Positions 1 to 7,374 of a DNA stretch of 41,790 nt are shown one piece after another (position 1 is the first letter of the stretch; each line of letters begins with the position of its first letter). The translations under genes were made by a program, and so were the position numbers. Location of the stretch: assembly GCF_019904135.1 (NCBI RefSeq), contig NZ_JAIOGQ010000036.1, forward strand, positions 1 through 41,790, read 5' to 3'. A model generated the notes under the pieces. That model was not told the DNA's origin and did no database searches. It saw nothing but the letters and a program-made list of their open reading frames with translations. The stretch is from Paenibacillus caui (lineage in GTDB: Bacteria; Bacillota; Bacilli; Paenibacillales; Paenibacillaceae).

Positions 1-125
1 AACTTGGGCTAAAGACACTCTTGTGATCTGCATGCACATGAATGACGAACATCGGAAAGCCGTATGAGGGAAAACCTCACGTACGGTTTGATGAGGAGGG
101 GCAGAATTTTCTGCCCTTTACTCTA
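1..125 (+). mobile_element. 3' end of a group II intron (domains V and VI)
   Basis: Positions 56-89 can be folded into a group II domain V. The AGC triad is at 58-60, CCGTA (60-64) pairs with TACGG (82-86) across a two-base CG bulge, and TGAGG pairs with CCTCA around a GAAAA loop. A second stem-loop (about 98-117, GGGCAGA/TCTGCCC) fits domain VI. The element ends near ACTCTA at about 120-125, after which an interrupted protein frame resumes. The intron-encoded protein and domains I-IV lie left of the window. The exact 3' splice site is not fixed by sequence alone. Confidence 0.85.
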
Positions 126-305
126 GCCTTATTTCAGCGTCATCTTATGGATGAGGGCTCCCGCAGAACGCTCTATGCTCTTCTCATGGTAGGCGTCATT
201 TTTTCGTTTGCCGTGAGCAATATTAACTGGATGGGGCATCTGGGGGGACTGATCGGAGGCTTTTTTATCTACGGACTGCTGATCCGGGTTTTAAAACGCC
301 GTTGA
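126..305 (+). CDS. Rhomboid family intramembrane protease, C-terminal exon only
   Basis: The 59 codons after the intron encode the last two membrane helices of a rhomboid protease. They carry the motif NWMGHLGGLIGGF, which contains the histidine of the Ser-His dyad and the GxxxG packing motif of TM6, and end in a basic tail. The N-terminal part with the catalytic Ser (GxSG) must lie upstream of the intron, outside the window. Whether functional protease is made depends on intron splicing. An open frame runs leftwards from here to position 42, but that part is intron RNA and not protein. Confidence 0.72.
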   Translation, partial: ALFQRHLMDEGSRRTLYALLMVGVIFSFAVSNINWMGHLGGLIGGFFIYGLLIRVLKRR

Positions 306-366
306 ACCTCGGCTGTGTACATGATACAGTGAAATTAGTGCCATTCGGAATGGAGCGAACAATCGC

Positions 367-1269
367 GTGGAACTTAGACAACTGCAGTATTTTGTGAAAG
401 TGGCCAGTAAGGAGCATGTTACGCAGGCGGCAGAAGAACTGCATGTCGCTCAATCGGCCGTCAGCAGACAGATTCATCAGCTTGAGAAAGAGCTTGGCGT
501 GGAGCTGTTTAAGCAAAAGGGACGAAATCTTCAACTGACTGCGGTCGGCCAGCTCTTTTGCAGCAGAATTGAGACCGTTCTCAAAGACTTGGAGCGTGCT
601 GTTGCCGAGGTGCATGAATTTTTAGATCCGGAGCAGGGCGAAATTCGTCTCGGCTTTCCCCACAGCCTTGGGGTTCATTTGCTTCCTGTCATTATAGCCG
701 AATTCAAAAAACGTTACCCGAATGTGAAGTTCCGCTTCAAGCAGGGAATGTTCACGACCTTGATCCGGGATGTGATCGCCGCAGATGTTGACCTTGCGTT
801 TATATCCCCGTTACCGGAGCAGCATGACCAGGTCGAGGGCAACGTCGTGTTAACGGAGGAGCTTTATGCCATTCTTCCGCCAAGCCATCCTTTGGCCGGA
901 GAATCGCAGATTGCGCTGAATCAGTTAAAAGAAGACAAATTCATTTTGTTCAGCAAAGGATACTCGCTCCGGCCCATTGTGCTTCACGCTTGTCTGGAAG
1001 CGGGCTTTACCCCGAAGATCGCATTTGAGGGAGAAGAGACGGATACGATTCGCGGTTTGGTCGCAGCCGGAATGGGGGTCAGTCTGCTGCCGGAGATGGC
1101 TTTGTTTCAGACCGGAAGCCTTGAGCCGGCCAAGGTAAAAATCCACACCCCTAAAGTAACCCGCACCATCGGACTTATTTATCGTTCGGATGATAAACTT
1201 CCTTTAGTTGCCCAGTCGTTCCGTACTTTTCTGTTCGAACATTTCGGTTTAAAAACAAATCTCCCGTGA
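367..1269 (+). CDS. LysR family transcriptional regulator, GltC-like
   Basis: This 300-residue protein starts at GTG with a GGAG site at 352-355. An N-terminal winged HTH (about residues 1-60, MELRQLQYFVKVA and AQSAVSRQIHQLE) is followed by a LysR substrate-binding domain (about 90-295). Length and sequence are very close to Bacillus GltC, the activator of glutamate synthase genes; the shared segments include LDP near residue 86 and GLVAAGMGVSLLPE. No gltAB genes are in the window, so its target is unknown. LysR proteins usually autoregulate and respond to a small metabolite. The family call is sure; the GltC function is inferred from similarity only. Confidence 0.9.
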   Translation: MELRQLQYFVKVASKEHVTQAAEELHVAQSAVSRQIHQLEKELGVELFKQKGRNLQLTAVGQLFCSRIETVLKDLERAVAEVHEFLDPEQGEIRLGFPHSLGVHLLPVIIAEFKKRYPNVKFRFKQGMFTTLIRDVIAADVDLAFISPLPEQHDQVEGNVVLTEELYAILPPSHPLAGESQIALNQLKEDKFILFSKGYSLRPIVLHACLEAGFTPKIAFEGEETDTIRGLVAAGMGVSLLPEMALFQTGSLEPAKVKIHTPKVTRTIGLIYRSDDKLPLVAQSFRTFLFEHFGLKTNLP

Positions 1270-1296
1270 GGCCAGAAGCCCGCGGGAGATTTGTTT
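1253..1296 (+). terminator. Bidirectional intrinsic terminator
   Basis: Perfect 14-bp arms (1253-1266 and 1283-1296, core ATCTCCCG/CGGGAGAT) are flanked by A-rich and T-rich ends. The left arm overlaps the end of the LysR gene. The terminator sits between this gene and the convergent yugP gene and can serve both. Confidence 0.85.
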
Positions 1297-1329
1297 CATG
1301 CGCCTAACTAATATGAAATTGCCCCGAAA

Positions 1330-2013
1330 TTATTCACGATTGCTGCTAGTGAAGAGCAGAATGTAACGCAGCAGTTCAAGCACGGAGACCAAAGCTGCGG
1401 CAACGTAAGTCAATGCGGCGGCATTCAGAACCTTGCCGACTTGCTTTTCTTCATTAGGGCTTACATAGCCTTGCTCCAGCATAATTCTACGGGCCCGGTT
1501 GCTGGCATTAAACTCAACAGGAAGCGTAATCAACTGGAACGCAACCGCGACAGAGAAGAAGAGGATGCCCAGGCCCAGCAGGTTGAACGACTGAAAGAAA
1601 AACCCGGCGAGCAGCAGAAACGGTGCGATACCCGAAGCAATATTCACAACCGGGAAGATCCGGTGTCTCAGCACGAGCATAGGATAGTGCACCTTATGCT
1701 GGATGGCATGGCCAACTTCATGGCAGGCGACCGAAACGGCCGAAATGGTTCTTTCATAATAAACCGGCTCGGAGAGACGAACCACACGATGGATTGGATC
1801 ATAATGGTCTGTCAGGCTTCCGCGAACGGGCTCAATCGGAACGTCATAGAGGCCGTTGGCATCAAGCATGCGGCGGGCTGCTTCTTGTCCTGTCATGCCG
1901 CTGTAATTCTCAAATTTCGAAAATTTGTTGAAAGTTCCTTTAACCCTGAACTGCGCCCACAGGGAAAAGATAAACGCGATAATGATCAGAATGTACATTC
2001 CATCAAAATACAT
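1330..2013 (-). CDS. yugP: YugP-like membrane zinc metallopeptidase
   Basis: This is a 227-residue protein of the neutral zinc metallopeptidase family. An N-terminal membrane helix (about 6-20) precedes the zinc motif HEVGH (98-102). After it come two hydrophobic segments (about 120-165) and a final one near the C terminus. Length matches Bacillus YugP (about 225 aa). A GGAGG site lies 9 nt before the ATG at 2013; the Met at residue 6 is an alternative. Catalytic site topology is as in the family. The physiological substrate is not established. Downstream it ends against the terminator shared with the LysR gene. Confidence 0.9.
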   Translation of the reverse strand: MYFDGMYILIIIAFIFSLWAQFRVKGTFNKFSKFENYSGMTGQEAARRMLDANGLYDVPIEPVRGSLTDHYDPIHRVVRLSEPVYYERTISAVSVACHEVGHAIQHKVHYPMLVLRHRIFPVVNIASGIAPFLLLAGFFFQSFNLLGLGILFFSVAVAFQLITLPVEFNASNRARRIMLEQGYVSPNEEKQVGKVLNAAALTYVAAALVSVLELLRYILLFTSSNRE

Positions 2014-2052
2014 TTGTCATACCTCCATATGAAGTTTAGATTGTTTGCTTTC

Positions 2053-2475
2053 TTAGGTGAACGGTCCGTTGTTTAGCAAAAGACGAAGCGCTTCGATACA
2101 AGCGAGGCTTTGCGGCATAAGGTGCATATACGCTTTGTTCGCTTGTCCGGGCTTCATCTGGGAAATCAACGGTTCAAGCTCTTTCACTTCGCGTTCAAGC
2201 TGCTGCAAATGAAGTTCAAGAGATGTCAGCTTCTCTGTAACCTGCGCTTCGTCAATATCGTTTAATTGCTCTAACCGAGCGCGAATCTCCTCCAGTGTAT
2301 ATTTTTCCTGCTTCCACTGATTAATACGTTCCAGTCGATTCAAGGTTTCATGACTGTACAAACGGTAATTTTTATCCGTCCTGGTTTCGGGTTTGATCAA
2401 TCCCAGCTTTGTATAGTAATCGATTGTTCGTTCACTGACTCCGGCCGCTTTGGCCAGTTCGCCGATCCGGTACAA
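2053..2475 (-). CDS. MerR family transcriptional regulator
   Basis: The N terminus (YRIGELAKAAGVSERTIDYY) is a MerR winged HTH. A coiled-coil dimerisation region follows (about 65-105), and a short C-terminal part lacks the cysteines of metal sensors. The TTG at 2475 is the first standard start but has no ribosome site at normal distance. An AGGAG (complement of 2498-2502) lies 7 nt before an in-frame ATT at 2488-2490, so translation may start there and add five residues. This is not GlnR or TnrA, whose HTH and C-terminal tail differ. Its ligand is unknown. It lies divergent to amtB. Confidence 0.85.
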   Translation of the reverse strand: MYRIGELAKAAGVSERTIDYYTKLGLIKPETRTDKNYRLYSHETLNRLERINQWKQEKYTLEEIRARLEQLNDIDEAQVTEKLTSLELHLQQLEREVKELEPLISQMKPGQANKAYMHLMPQSLACIEALRLLLNNGPFT

Positions 2476-2692
2476 TTTTATATTCCCAATGGTATCACTC
2501 CTATTCCGCCGTTCTCTTGCTTATATATCTCTATTTATACATCGTATGATACAGGATCAGAAAGTATACAGTCAAACGTTATGCTTTTCTCTGCCCCTTC
2601 ACATTATTTATAGAAGGAACACAAAAACATTACATGGGAAGGAAGGGAAATAGGGCGATCATATTTTTTTTCAAGAGATTCAAAAATTTTTG

Positions 2693-2722
2693 TTGTCAAC
2701 TTAGTAGGTTTTTGATTATAAT
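2693..2722 (+). promoter_or_regulatory. Predicted sigma-A promoter of amtB
   Basis: TTGTCA (2693-2698) and TATAAT (2717-2722) are separated by 18 nt, in an AT-rich stretch 52 nt upstream of the amtB start codon. Confidence 0.75.
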
Positions 2723-2741
2723 CGCTTTAACATAAAAAACA

Positions 2742-2758
2742 TGTTAAGAAACATGACA
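2742..2758 (+). promoter_or_regulatory. GlnR/TnrA-type box in the amtB leader
   Basis: TGTTA-N7-TGACA is a perfect match to the known GlnR/TnrA consensus TGTNA-N7-TNACA. It begins about 20 nt after the -10 box, hence just downstream of the expected transcription start. This position suits repression by GlnR when nitrogen is plentiful. The match is seen directly; the regulator assignment follows from established knowledge of Bacillus and Paenibacillus nitrogen control. Confidence 0.82.
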
Positions 2759-2774
2759 TTAAGGAGAGGGTTAT

Positions 2775-4160
2775 ATGAAGAAAAAGTGGTTGTTGGCTTT
2801 ACTTACTTTTGGTTCGCTGTTTGCGCTTCCTGTCTCAGCATTTGCTGCAGATGAAGTAACAGCCCCAGCAGTAAGGATTGGTCTGGATTCACTGTTTGTG
2901 TTCATGGCCTTTGTGCTTGTGTTCTTCATGCAAGCGGGTTTTGCTCTCTTGGAAGCAGGTTCCGTCCGGATGAAGAATGCGGGTCACGTTGCCGGTAAAA
3001 CCGTACTTACTGTAGGTATTGCAGTAATTGCCTTCTGGGCATTGGGATTTGGTTTTGGCTTTGGTAACGGCAACGGATTCTTCGGTTACACGGGCTTCTT
3101 CTTTGGAGGCAATGCTGACACCGGATCGTTTGATGCTTTGACAGCTTCCGGCGTACCGATGGTCATCATGTTCCTGTTCCAATTTTCGTTCGCTGCCGTA
3201 TCACTGGCAATCGCCTGCGGCGGTCTGGCTGAGCGTGCCAAACTCAGTGTTTACATTGTTTTCGGCGTTCTGTTCATGATCATTATCTATCCAATTATCG
3301 CTCACTGGGTATGGGGCGGCGGATGGCTGGCCAAAATGGGCATGCAGGACTATGCCGGTTCCGCAGTCGTTCACTTGACGGGTGCAACCGCAGCGCTTGT
3401 GGCGACTTTCCTGTTGAAGCCGCGTCTTGGCAAGTATGGCAAAGACGGCAAGCCAAACAGCATTCCTGGACACAACCAGGTATTGTCCGTTCTCGGCGTA
3501 ATCATCCTTTGGTTCGGCTGGTTTGGATTTAACCCAGGCAGCGGTTTGACTGCGCTTAACGATGGGTTCTTCGGGTACGTTGCTATGACAACGAACCTGG
3601 CTGCAGCGGCAGGCGGTGTGGCTGCACTGTTGGTATCCTGGGCTGTATTCGGCAAAGCGGACATTCCAAGCATGCTGAACGGCGTACTGGCAGCTTTGGT
3701 AGCCATCACAGGCTCTTGTGCTTTCGTTGAGCCTTGGGCCGCAGTTGTAATCGGCGTAGTTGCTGGCGTATTAACATTCTTCACTGCACAATGGTTCGAA
3801 AAAGCTGGTCTTGACGATCCGGTTTACGCTTTCTCCGTTCACGGTATTGCAGGGATGTGGGGAGCTCTTTCGACAGGTTTCTTTGCAACGAAGGAACTTG
3901 CTGATACTGTTGCCGTAGGTGGTCCGGGTCTTATCTACGGAGGCGGATTTAAACAGCTTGGCATTCAGGCGCTTGGCATGGTAGGGGTATTCGCATTCGT
4001 TCTCGTTCTTTCCTTCATTATCCTGGGCATCATGAAAGCTGTAATGGGCATTCGCGTTACGGAAGAAGAAGAAACGATGGGTCTGGATATCAGCGAACAT
4101 GGTACTTATGGTTATCCTGAACAAATGGGCCTGCTGAACAATTCAGGCAAAGATAAATAA
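2775..4160 (+). CDS. amtB: Ammonium transporter (Amt family)
   Basis: This 461-residue membrane protein carries out ammonium uptake across the cytoplasmic membrane. A signal peptide (about 1-24, ending AFA|AD) precedes eleven expected membrane helices. The pore histidine pair is present: H200 in VVHLTGATAAL and H356 in FSVHGIAGMWG. The aspartate of the DYAG motif next to the first histidine is also there. AGGAGAGGG lies just before the ATG. A sigma-A promoter and a GlnR box lie upstream, as for nitrogen-starvation-induced amt genes. There is no PII (glnK) gene next to it, unlike in many bacteria; a GlnD-like gene follows instead. Confidence 0.95.
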   Translation: MKKKWLLALLTFGSLFALPVSAFAADEVTAPAVRIGLDSLFVFMAFVLVFFMQAGFALLEAGSVRMKNAGHVAGKTVLTVGIAVIAFWALGFGFGFGNGNGFFGYTGFFFGGNADTGSFDALTASGVPMVIMFLFQFSFAAVSLAIACGGLAERAKLSVYIVFGVLFMIIIYPIIAHWVWGGGWLAKMGMQDYAGSAVVHLTGATAALVATFLLKPRLGKYGKDGKPNSIPGHNQVLSVLGVIILWFGWFGFNPGSGLTALNDGFFGYVAMTTNLAAAAGGVAALLVSWAVFGKADIPSMLNGVLAALVAITGSCAFVEPWAAVVIGVVAGVLTFFTAQWFEKAGLDDPVYAFSVHGIAGMWGALSTGFFATKELADTVAVGGPGLIYGGGFKQLGIQALGMVGVFAFVLVLSFIILGIMKAVMGIRVTEEEETMGLDISEHGTYGYPEQMGLLNNSGKDK

Positions 4161-4211
4161 GATTTAAGTCCTAGATTTCTAGAAATTCGTTAGAGAGAGG
4201 AAGTGCGCCGG

Positions 4212-5291
4212 GTGAATTCAGAATCTCCTCTAAACAATGTTGATTTTCAAAGCATTCATTCCGCAGCGACTTCCAGTGATCTTCGTCTGGCAAGGTGGAC
4301 TGAGGAGAGCAAGCTGGTTCAGGCTTTCTCCTCGGTTTCCATAGAAGAGTGGAACGGGATCGTGAACCGTTTGCAAGATGAAGTTATGTCTCAGGCTGTA
4401 AAGCTCTGCGAACGGAATATGGCGGAGGCTGGTATGGGAGTTCCTCCCGTCCCCTTCGCTTTTGTTCTTTTTGGAAGCGGCGGACGTTATGAACAGACAC
4501 CATGGAGCGATCAGGACAATGGGATCATTTTCGCTGATGGTGGGGGTAAGGAAGCAGAAAAGTATTTTGAGGAATTTGGCTTGAGGCTATCTGTCATATT
4601 GGAAGAGACGGGATATCCGCCATGCCAGGGCAAGGTTATGGTATCCAACGGAATGTGGAGGCAGAGCCTTGGAAGCTGGCACCAGCAGCTTGTAAAATGG
4701 AGAGAAGACTCCCGCTGGGAGGATGTCAGATATCTCACTATTGCTTCCGACATGAGGTGCGTTGCAGGTGACAGCAGCCTTGCTGCTGAATGGCGTCGTG
4801 ATTTCATGGATATTATGAGACGCGACGAGGAACTGGAAGCTGCCCTGCTTGGTAATACGGTAAGACATAAGGCTGCCTTGAATATACTGGGACAGGTCAT
4901 AACCGAGCGGTTCGGCGAACATGCGGGCGAATTTGATGTGAAATACGGGCTTTATATTCCGCTTGTGAATGGTGTCCGATGCCTGGCCCTTTATTATGGG
5001 ATATCCGAAACTTCAACGCTGGAGAGGATCTCAAAGCTGCATGAACTAGAAGCTTTCCCGCGTCCCTGGATGGACGCTCTGCGCAGGGCGTTTCAAAAAG
5101 CGCTGAAGTTCAGATCCATGACCACCTATCATACGGAAGAAGGGGTGCTTCAGAGCGATTCTTACTTGAGCCAGGAAACGCTCAGACAGAAAGAAGTTTT
5201 CAGAGAGTTGAGAGAAAGTCTCGTAACGGTACGACAGCTTTATAGGATGCTTCAAAGGCAGCACCGTTTTGCGGAAAGGAGGCGTCCATGA
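4212..5291 (+). CDS. DUF294 nucleotidyltransferase-like protein, GlnD-related
   Basis: The protein has about 359 residues. The nucleotidyltransferase motif FGSGGRYEQTPWSDQDNG (near residue 90) contains GG/S-x-R-x-E and the DxD-type metal ligands seen in GlnD and DUF294 proteins. The helical C-terminal half fits DUF294_C. CBS and cyclic-nucleotide domains that often precede DUF294 are absent. The GTG at 4212 is preferred because GAGAGG ends 11 nt before it; a GTG at 4203 lies only 2 nt from that site. It follows amtB by about 50 nt without a visible terminator and overlaps the next gene by 4 nt, so the three are probably co-transcribed. The substrate is unknown; modification of a PII-like or other regulator is possible. 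Confidence 0.82.
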   Translation: MNSESPLNNVDFQSIHSAATSSDLRLARWTEESKLVQAFSSVSIEEWNGIVNRLQDEVMSQAVKLCERNMAEAGMGVPPVPFAFVLFGSGGRYEQTPWSDQDNGIIFADGGGKEAEKYFEEFGLRLSVILEETGYPPCQGKVMVSNGMWRQSLGSWHQQLVKWREDSRWEDVRYLTIASDMRCVAGDSSLAAEWRRDFMDIMRRDEELEAALLGNTVRHKAALNILGQVITERFGEHAGEFDVKYGLYIPLVNGVRCLALYYGISETSTLERISKLHELEAFPRPWMDALRRAFQKALKFRSMTTYHTEEGVLQSDSYLSQETLRQKEVFRELRESLVTVRQLYRMLQRQHRFAERRRP

Positions 5292-6022
5292 AAGAGCCGG
5301 GGAGAACACACGGTTTGTGGAGTGCCTTGAAAAGCCGAAGCGTTCCATCAGCTATAGCCTCTGTATTCGGGACGGAAAGCGCCCAACAAATTGCTTTTTT
5401 GAGATCGCTGAATAAAGGACTTCGAAAACCGGAGACGCTGCATGTAAATCTTACAGAGCTAAAGACGGCGGTATTTGATTTGGAAACGACAGGGTTTTAT
5501 CCCAAGCAAGGGGATGAGATCCTGTCGTTTGGAGCTGTTAAGGTAGAGGGGGATGCCGTCAACACGGATGAAATCATTCACACTTTGTCTAAGCCCACGC
5601 GAGCCGTTCCGCCCGAGATTGTTTCTTTAACAGGTATTACCCAGGAAATGGCCGAGCAGGCGCCTTCGTTAGTGGAGGCACTGCACGGCTTTATGACTTT
5701 TGTGGAAGACCGCGTGCTTATTGCTCACGGAAGCGGTCATGATAAAGCATTTTTGGATTTGGCTTTGTGGAAAACCTCAAAGGTTCATCTGTCGCATCGG
5801 GTGCTGGATACCATGATGATTGCGCAGAAGCTCGATCCGAGCAGCCGGATCGCAGGGCTCGATGAGTGGCTTGAGGTTTACGGCATACCGGTTACAAGAC
5901 GTCACCATGCGCTTGAGGATGCCAAAATGACTGCCTTCTTATGGACGGCACTTATTGAGCAGCTTGGTGAAAAGGGAGTTCAAACACTGGGCGACCTGTA
6001 TGTTTTTCTAAGCCATTCGTAA
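5288..6022 (+). CDS. DnaQ-like 3'-5' exonuclease (DEDDh)
   Basis: This 244-residue protein is a DEDDh exonuclease of the PolC/DnaQ epsilon type. Motif Exo I is FDLETTG (D64, E66), Exo II is AHGSGHDKAFLD, and Exo III is HHALEDAKM with the H and D of the DEDDh set. The first 55 residues form a basic extension without a recognised domain. The start overlaps the stop of the upstream nucleotidyltransferase gene (ATGA), which suggests translational coupling. It probably trims single-stranded DNA or RNA ends; whether it serves repair or RNA turnover cannot be told. The last 15 nt overlap the convergent JAMM gene. Confidence 0.9.
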   Translation: MKEPGRTHGLWSALKSRSVPSAIASVFGTESAQQIAFLRSLNKGLRKPETLHVNLTELKTAVFDLETTGFYPKQGDEILSFGAVKVEGDAVNTDEIIHTLSKPTRAVPPEIVSLTGITQEMAEQAPSLVEALHGFMTFVEDRVLIAHGSGHDKAFLDLALWKTSKVHLSHRVLDTMMIAQKLDPSSRIAGLDEWLEVYGIPVTRRHHALEDAKMTAFLWTALIEQLGEKGVQTLGDLYVFLSHS

Positions 6023-6466
6023 TAGTGCGCATTTTCTCAGAGCATAGACGCCTTGCTCCACCAATTCGACCGTATAAGCGGACAAATTGCTGGAGTTTTT
6101 TTGTGATGAAACGATAACATAGACCCGTATCATGGCTCCGAATGATTGAAGCTGTTTCATATCTTCAGGGGAAGGAGCGGCTGCTGAAACCGGATGACTG
6201 TGTACGATGCCCAGCAAGCGCGGAGAGAAGCTGTGTTTGATCCAAACAGCGGGATCAAGCTGGAAGCTTCGGCCCGGCTCCCGCGACATGTTGCGGCAGG
6301 GTTCGAATCCGTCAATCCGCCATCCGGACTGCCCCATGCCGCCAAACAAAATACCGCATCCCTCTTGCGGATGACAGAGGGCCATATGTTTTTCGATCTC
6401 TTGAATCGTAATCTCACTTGCCAGTATAGAGGGGACAGTTTCATGCTGGGATTGTTCAGAGTCCAT
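6008..6466 (-). CDS. M67 (JAMM/MPN) family metallopeptidase
   Basis: This 152-residue protein has a full JAMM zinc site: E35, H89-S-H91-P, S99 and D102. JAMM peptidases hydrolyse isopeptide or C-terminal peptide bonds, in bacteria often on ThiS/MoaD-like sulfur carrier proteins. No carrier or E1-like gene is nearby. The ATG at 6466 has an AAAGGAA site 8 nt upstream. A longer frame from TTG 6541 has no such site and would overlap the promoter zone of the divergent TlpA gene. The 3' end overlaps the exonuclease gene by 15 nt, tail to tail. Confidence 0.85.
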   Translation of the reverse strand: MDSEQSQHETVPSILASEITIQEIEKHMALCHPQEGCGILFGGMGQSGWRIDGFEPCRNMSREPGRSFQLDPAVWIKHSFSPRLLGIVHSHPVSAAAPSPEDMKQLQSFGAMIRVYVIVSSQKNSSNLSAYTVELVEQGVYALRKCALLRMA

Positions 6467-6564
6467 AGTCGTATTCCTTTCCGGTAATGAATGTAAGGTT
6501 TGATCCGGATTGGGCACAATAGATACTATCTGCTGATACAATCATACCGCAAAGGAACGATACG

Positions 6565-7197
6565 ATGAAGCTAAACAGAAAACGCTTATGCAGAACAGGT
6601 TTTGCGATAACCGTTGCCGCTGCACTTATGACAGGAATTATCGACCATGCTCTGCCGCTTCGGCAAAATTATGCCCACGCATCATCTTCCAGGAGCAGCC
6701 TGACACTAACAAAGGAGCAGGCCCATTCAGAGCTTTCGGCATTTGCCGGCTTACTGGCGGCAGGGCGAACGGTTAAACCCGGAGAAGCGGCCCCTTCCTT
6801 TAAGCTTGAAGGCTTGGACGGCAAGGTGTATCAGGTTGGCGGAGAACGGGACAAAGCGCTTCTGCTCAATTTCTGGGCGTCCTGGTGTGAACCGTGCAGG
6901 CTTGAGGCTCCTGATTTGGAAAAGCTTGCAGCCAAATATAAAGGTAAGCTCGATCTCTACGGGGTTAACGTTACGGCTTATGATGATCAAACCAGCGTGA
7001 AATCGTTCGTGAAGCAGTATGGGCTTCATTTTCCGATCCTACTTGACACAAGTGAAAGGGTTTTCGAACAATATAATGGAGCTGCCTTTCCGACCCAGGT
7101 ATTAATCGACCGCAGCGGTGTTGTGCGCGATATAGTAATCGGATTGCTGCCTCCGGAGCAATTGGAAGATAAAGTGCGCAAACTGATTGCGGATTGA
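6565..7197 (+). CDS. TlpA/ResA-like thioredoxin-fold protein, membrane-anchored or secreted
   Basis: The protein has 210 residues. A basic start and a hydrophobic segment (about 11-30) form a signal anchor or signal peptide. A linker is followed by a thioredoxin domain of the AhpC/TSA-Redoxin type (about 70-208). The redox motif is FWASWCEPCRLE (C108, C111), and the cis-proline loop AAFPTQVLIDR follows. Such proteins reduce extracytoplasmic disulfides, for example in cytochrome c maturation, but no ccdA or cytochrome gene is adjacent. AAAGGA lies 9 nt before the ATG. The gene stands alone and ends at a strong terminator. Confidence 0.9.
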   Translation: MKLNRKRLCRTGFAITVAAALMTGIIDHALPLRQNYAHASSSRSSLTLTKEQAHSELSAFAGLLAAGRTVKPGEAAPSFKLEGLDGKVYQVGGERDKALLLNFWASWCEPCRLEAPDLEKLAAKYKGKLDLYGVNVTAYDDQTSVKSFVKQYGLHFPILLDTSERVFEQYNGAAFPTQVLIDRSGVVRDIVIGLLPPEQLEDKVRKLIAD

Positions 7198-7302
7198 ACC
7201 TCATAGCCATATAGAAAGCCTTGGAGGTCAGCAGCGCACCGATGCAGCAGCAAGTTATTTAAGCTTCGCGTCGCGGGAGCTTTGATAAGGTTAACGGCAT
7301 TA

Positions 7303-7352
7303 AAAAGCCCGGACATTCACGTTCTTTGTTAGAAGAGAATGTCCGGGCTTTT
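7303..7352 (+). terminator. Bidirectional intrinsic terminator
   Basis: Perfect 16-bp arms (7303-7318 and 7337-7352, core AGCCCGGACATTC) have A and T tracts at the outer ends and an 18-nt loop. It serves the tlpA-like gene and the convergent cimA. Confidence 0.92.
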
Positions 7353-7374
7353 GCGTCTGCGTAGAAGCGTTATT

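Noticed and set aside
42..125. Open frame running from position 42 into the rhomboid exon
   Set aside because: These bases fold as group II domains V and VI, so the frame there is by chance.
4080..4212. PII (glnK) gene expected beside amtB
   Set aside because: No such frame with the T-loop sequence exists; the next gene is the DUF294 protein.
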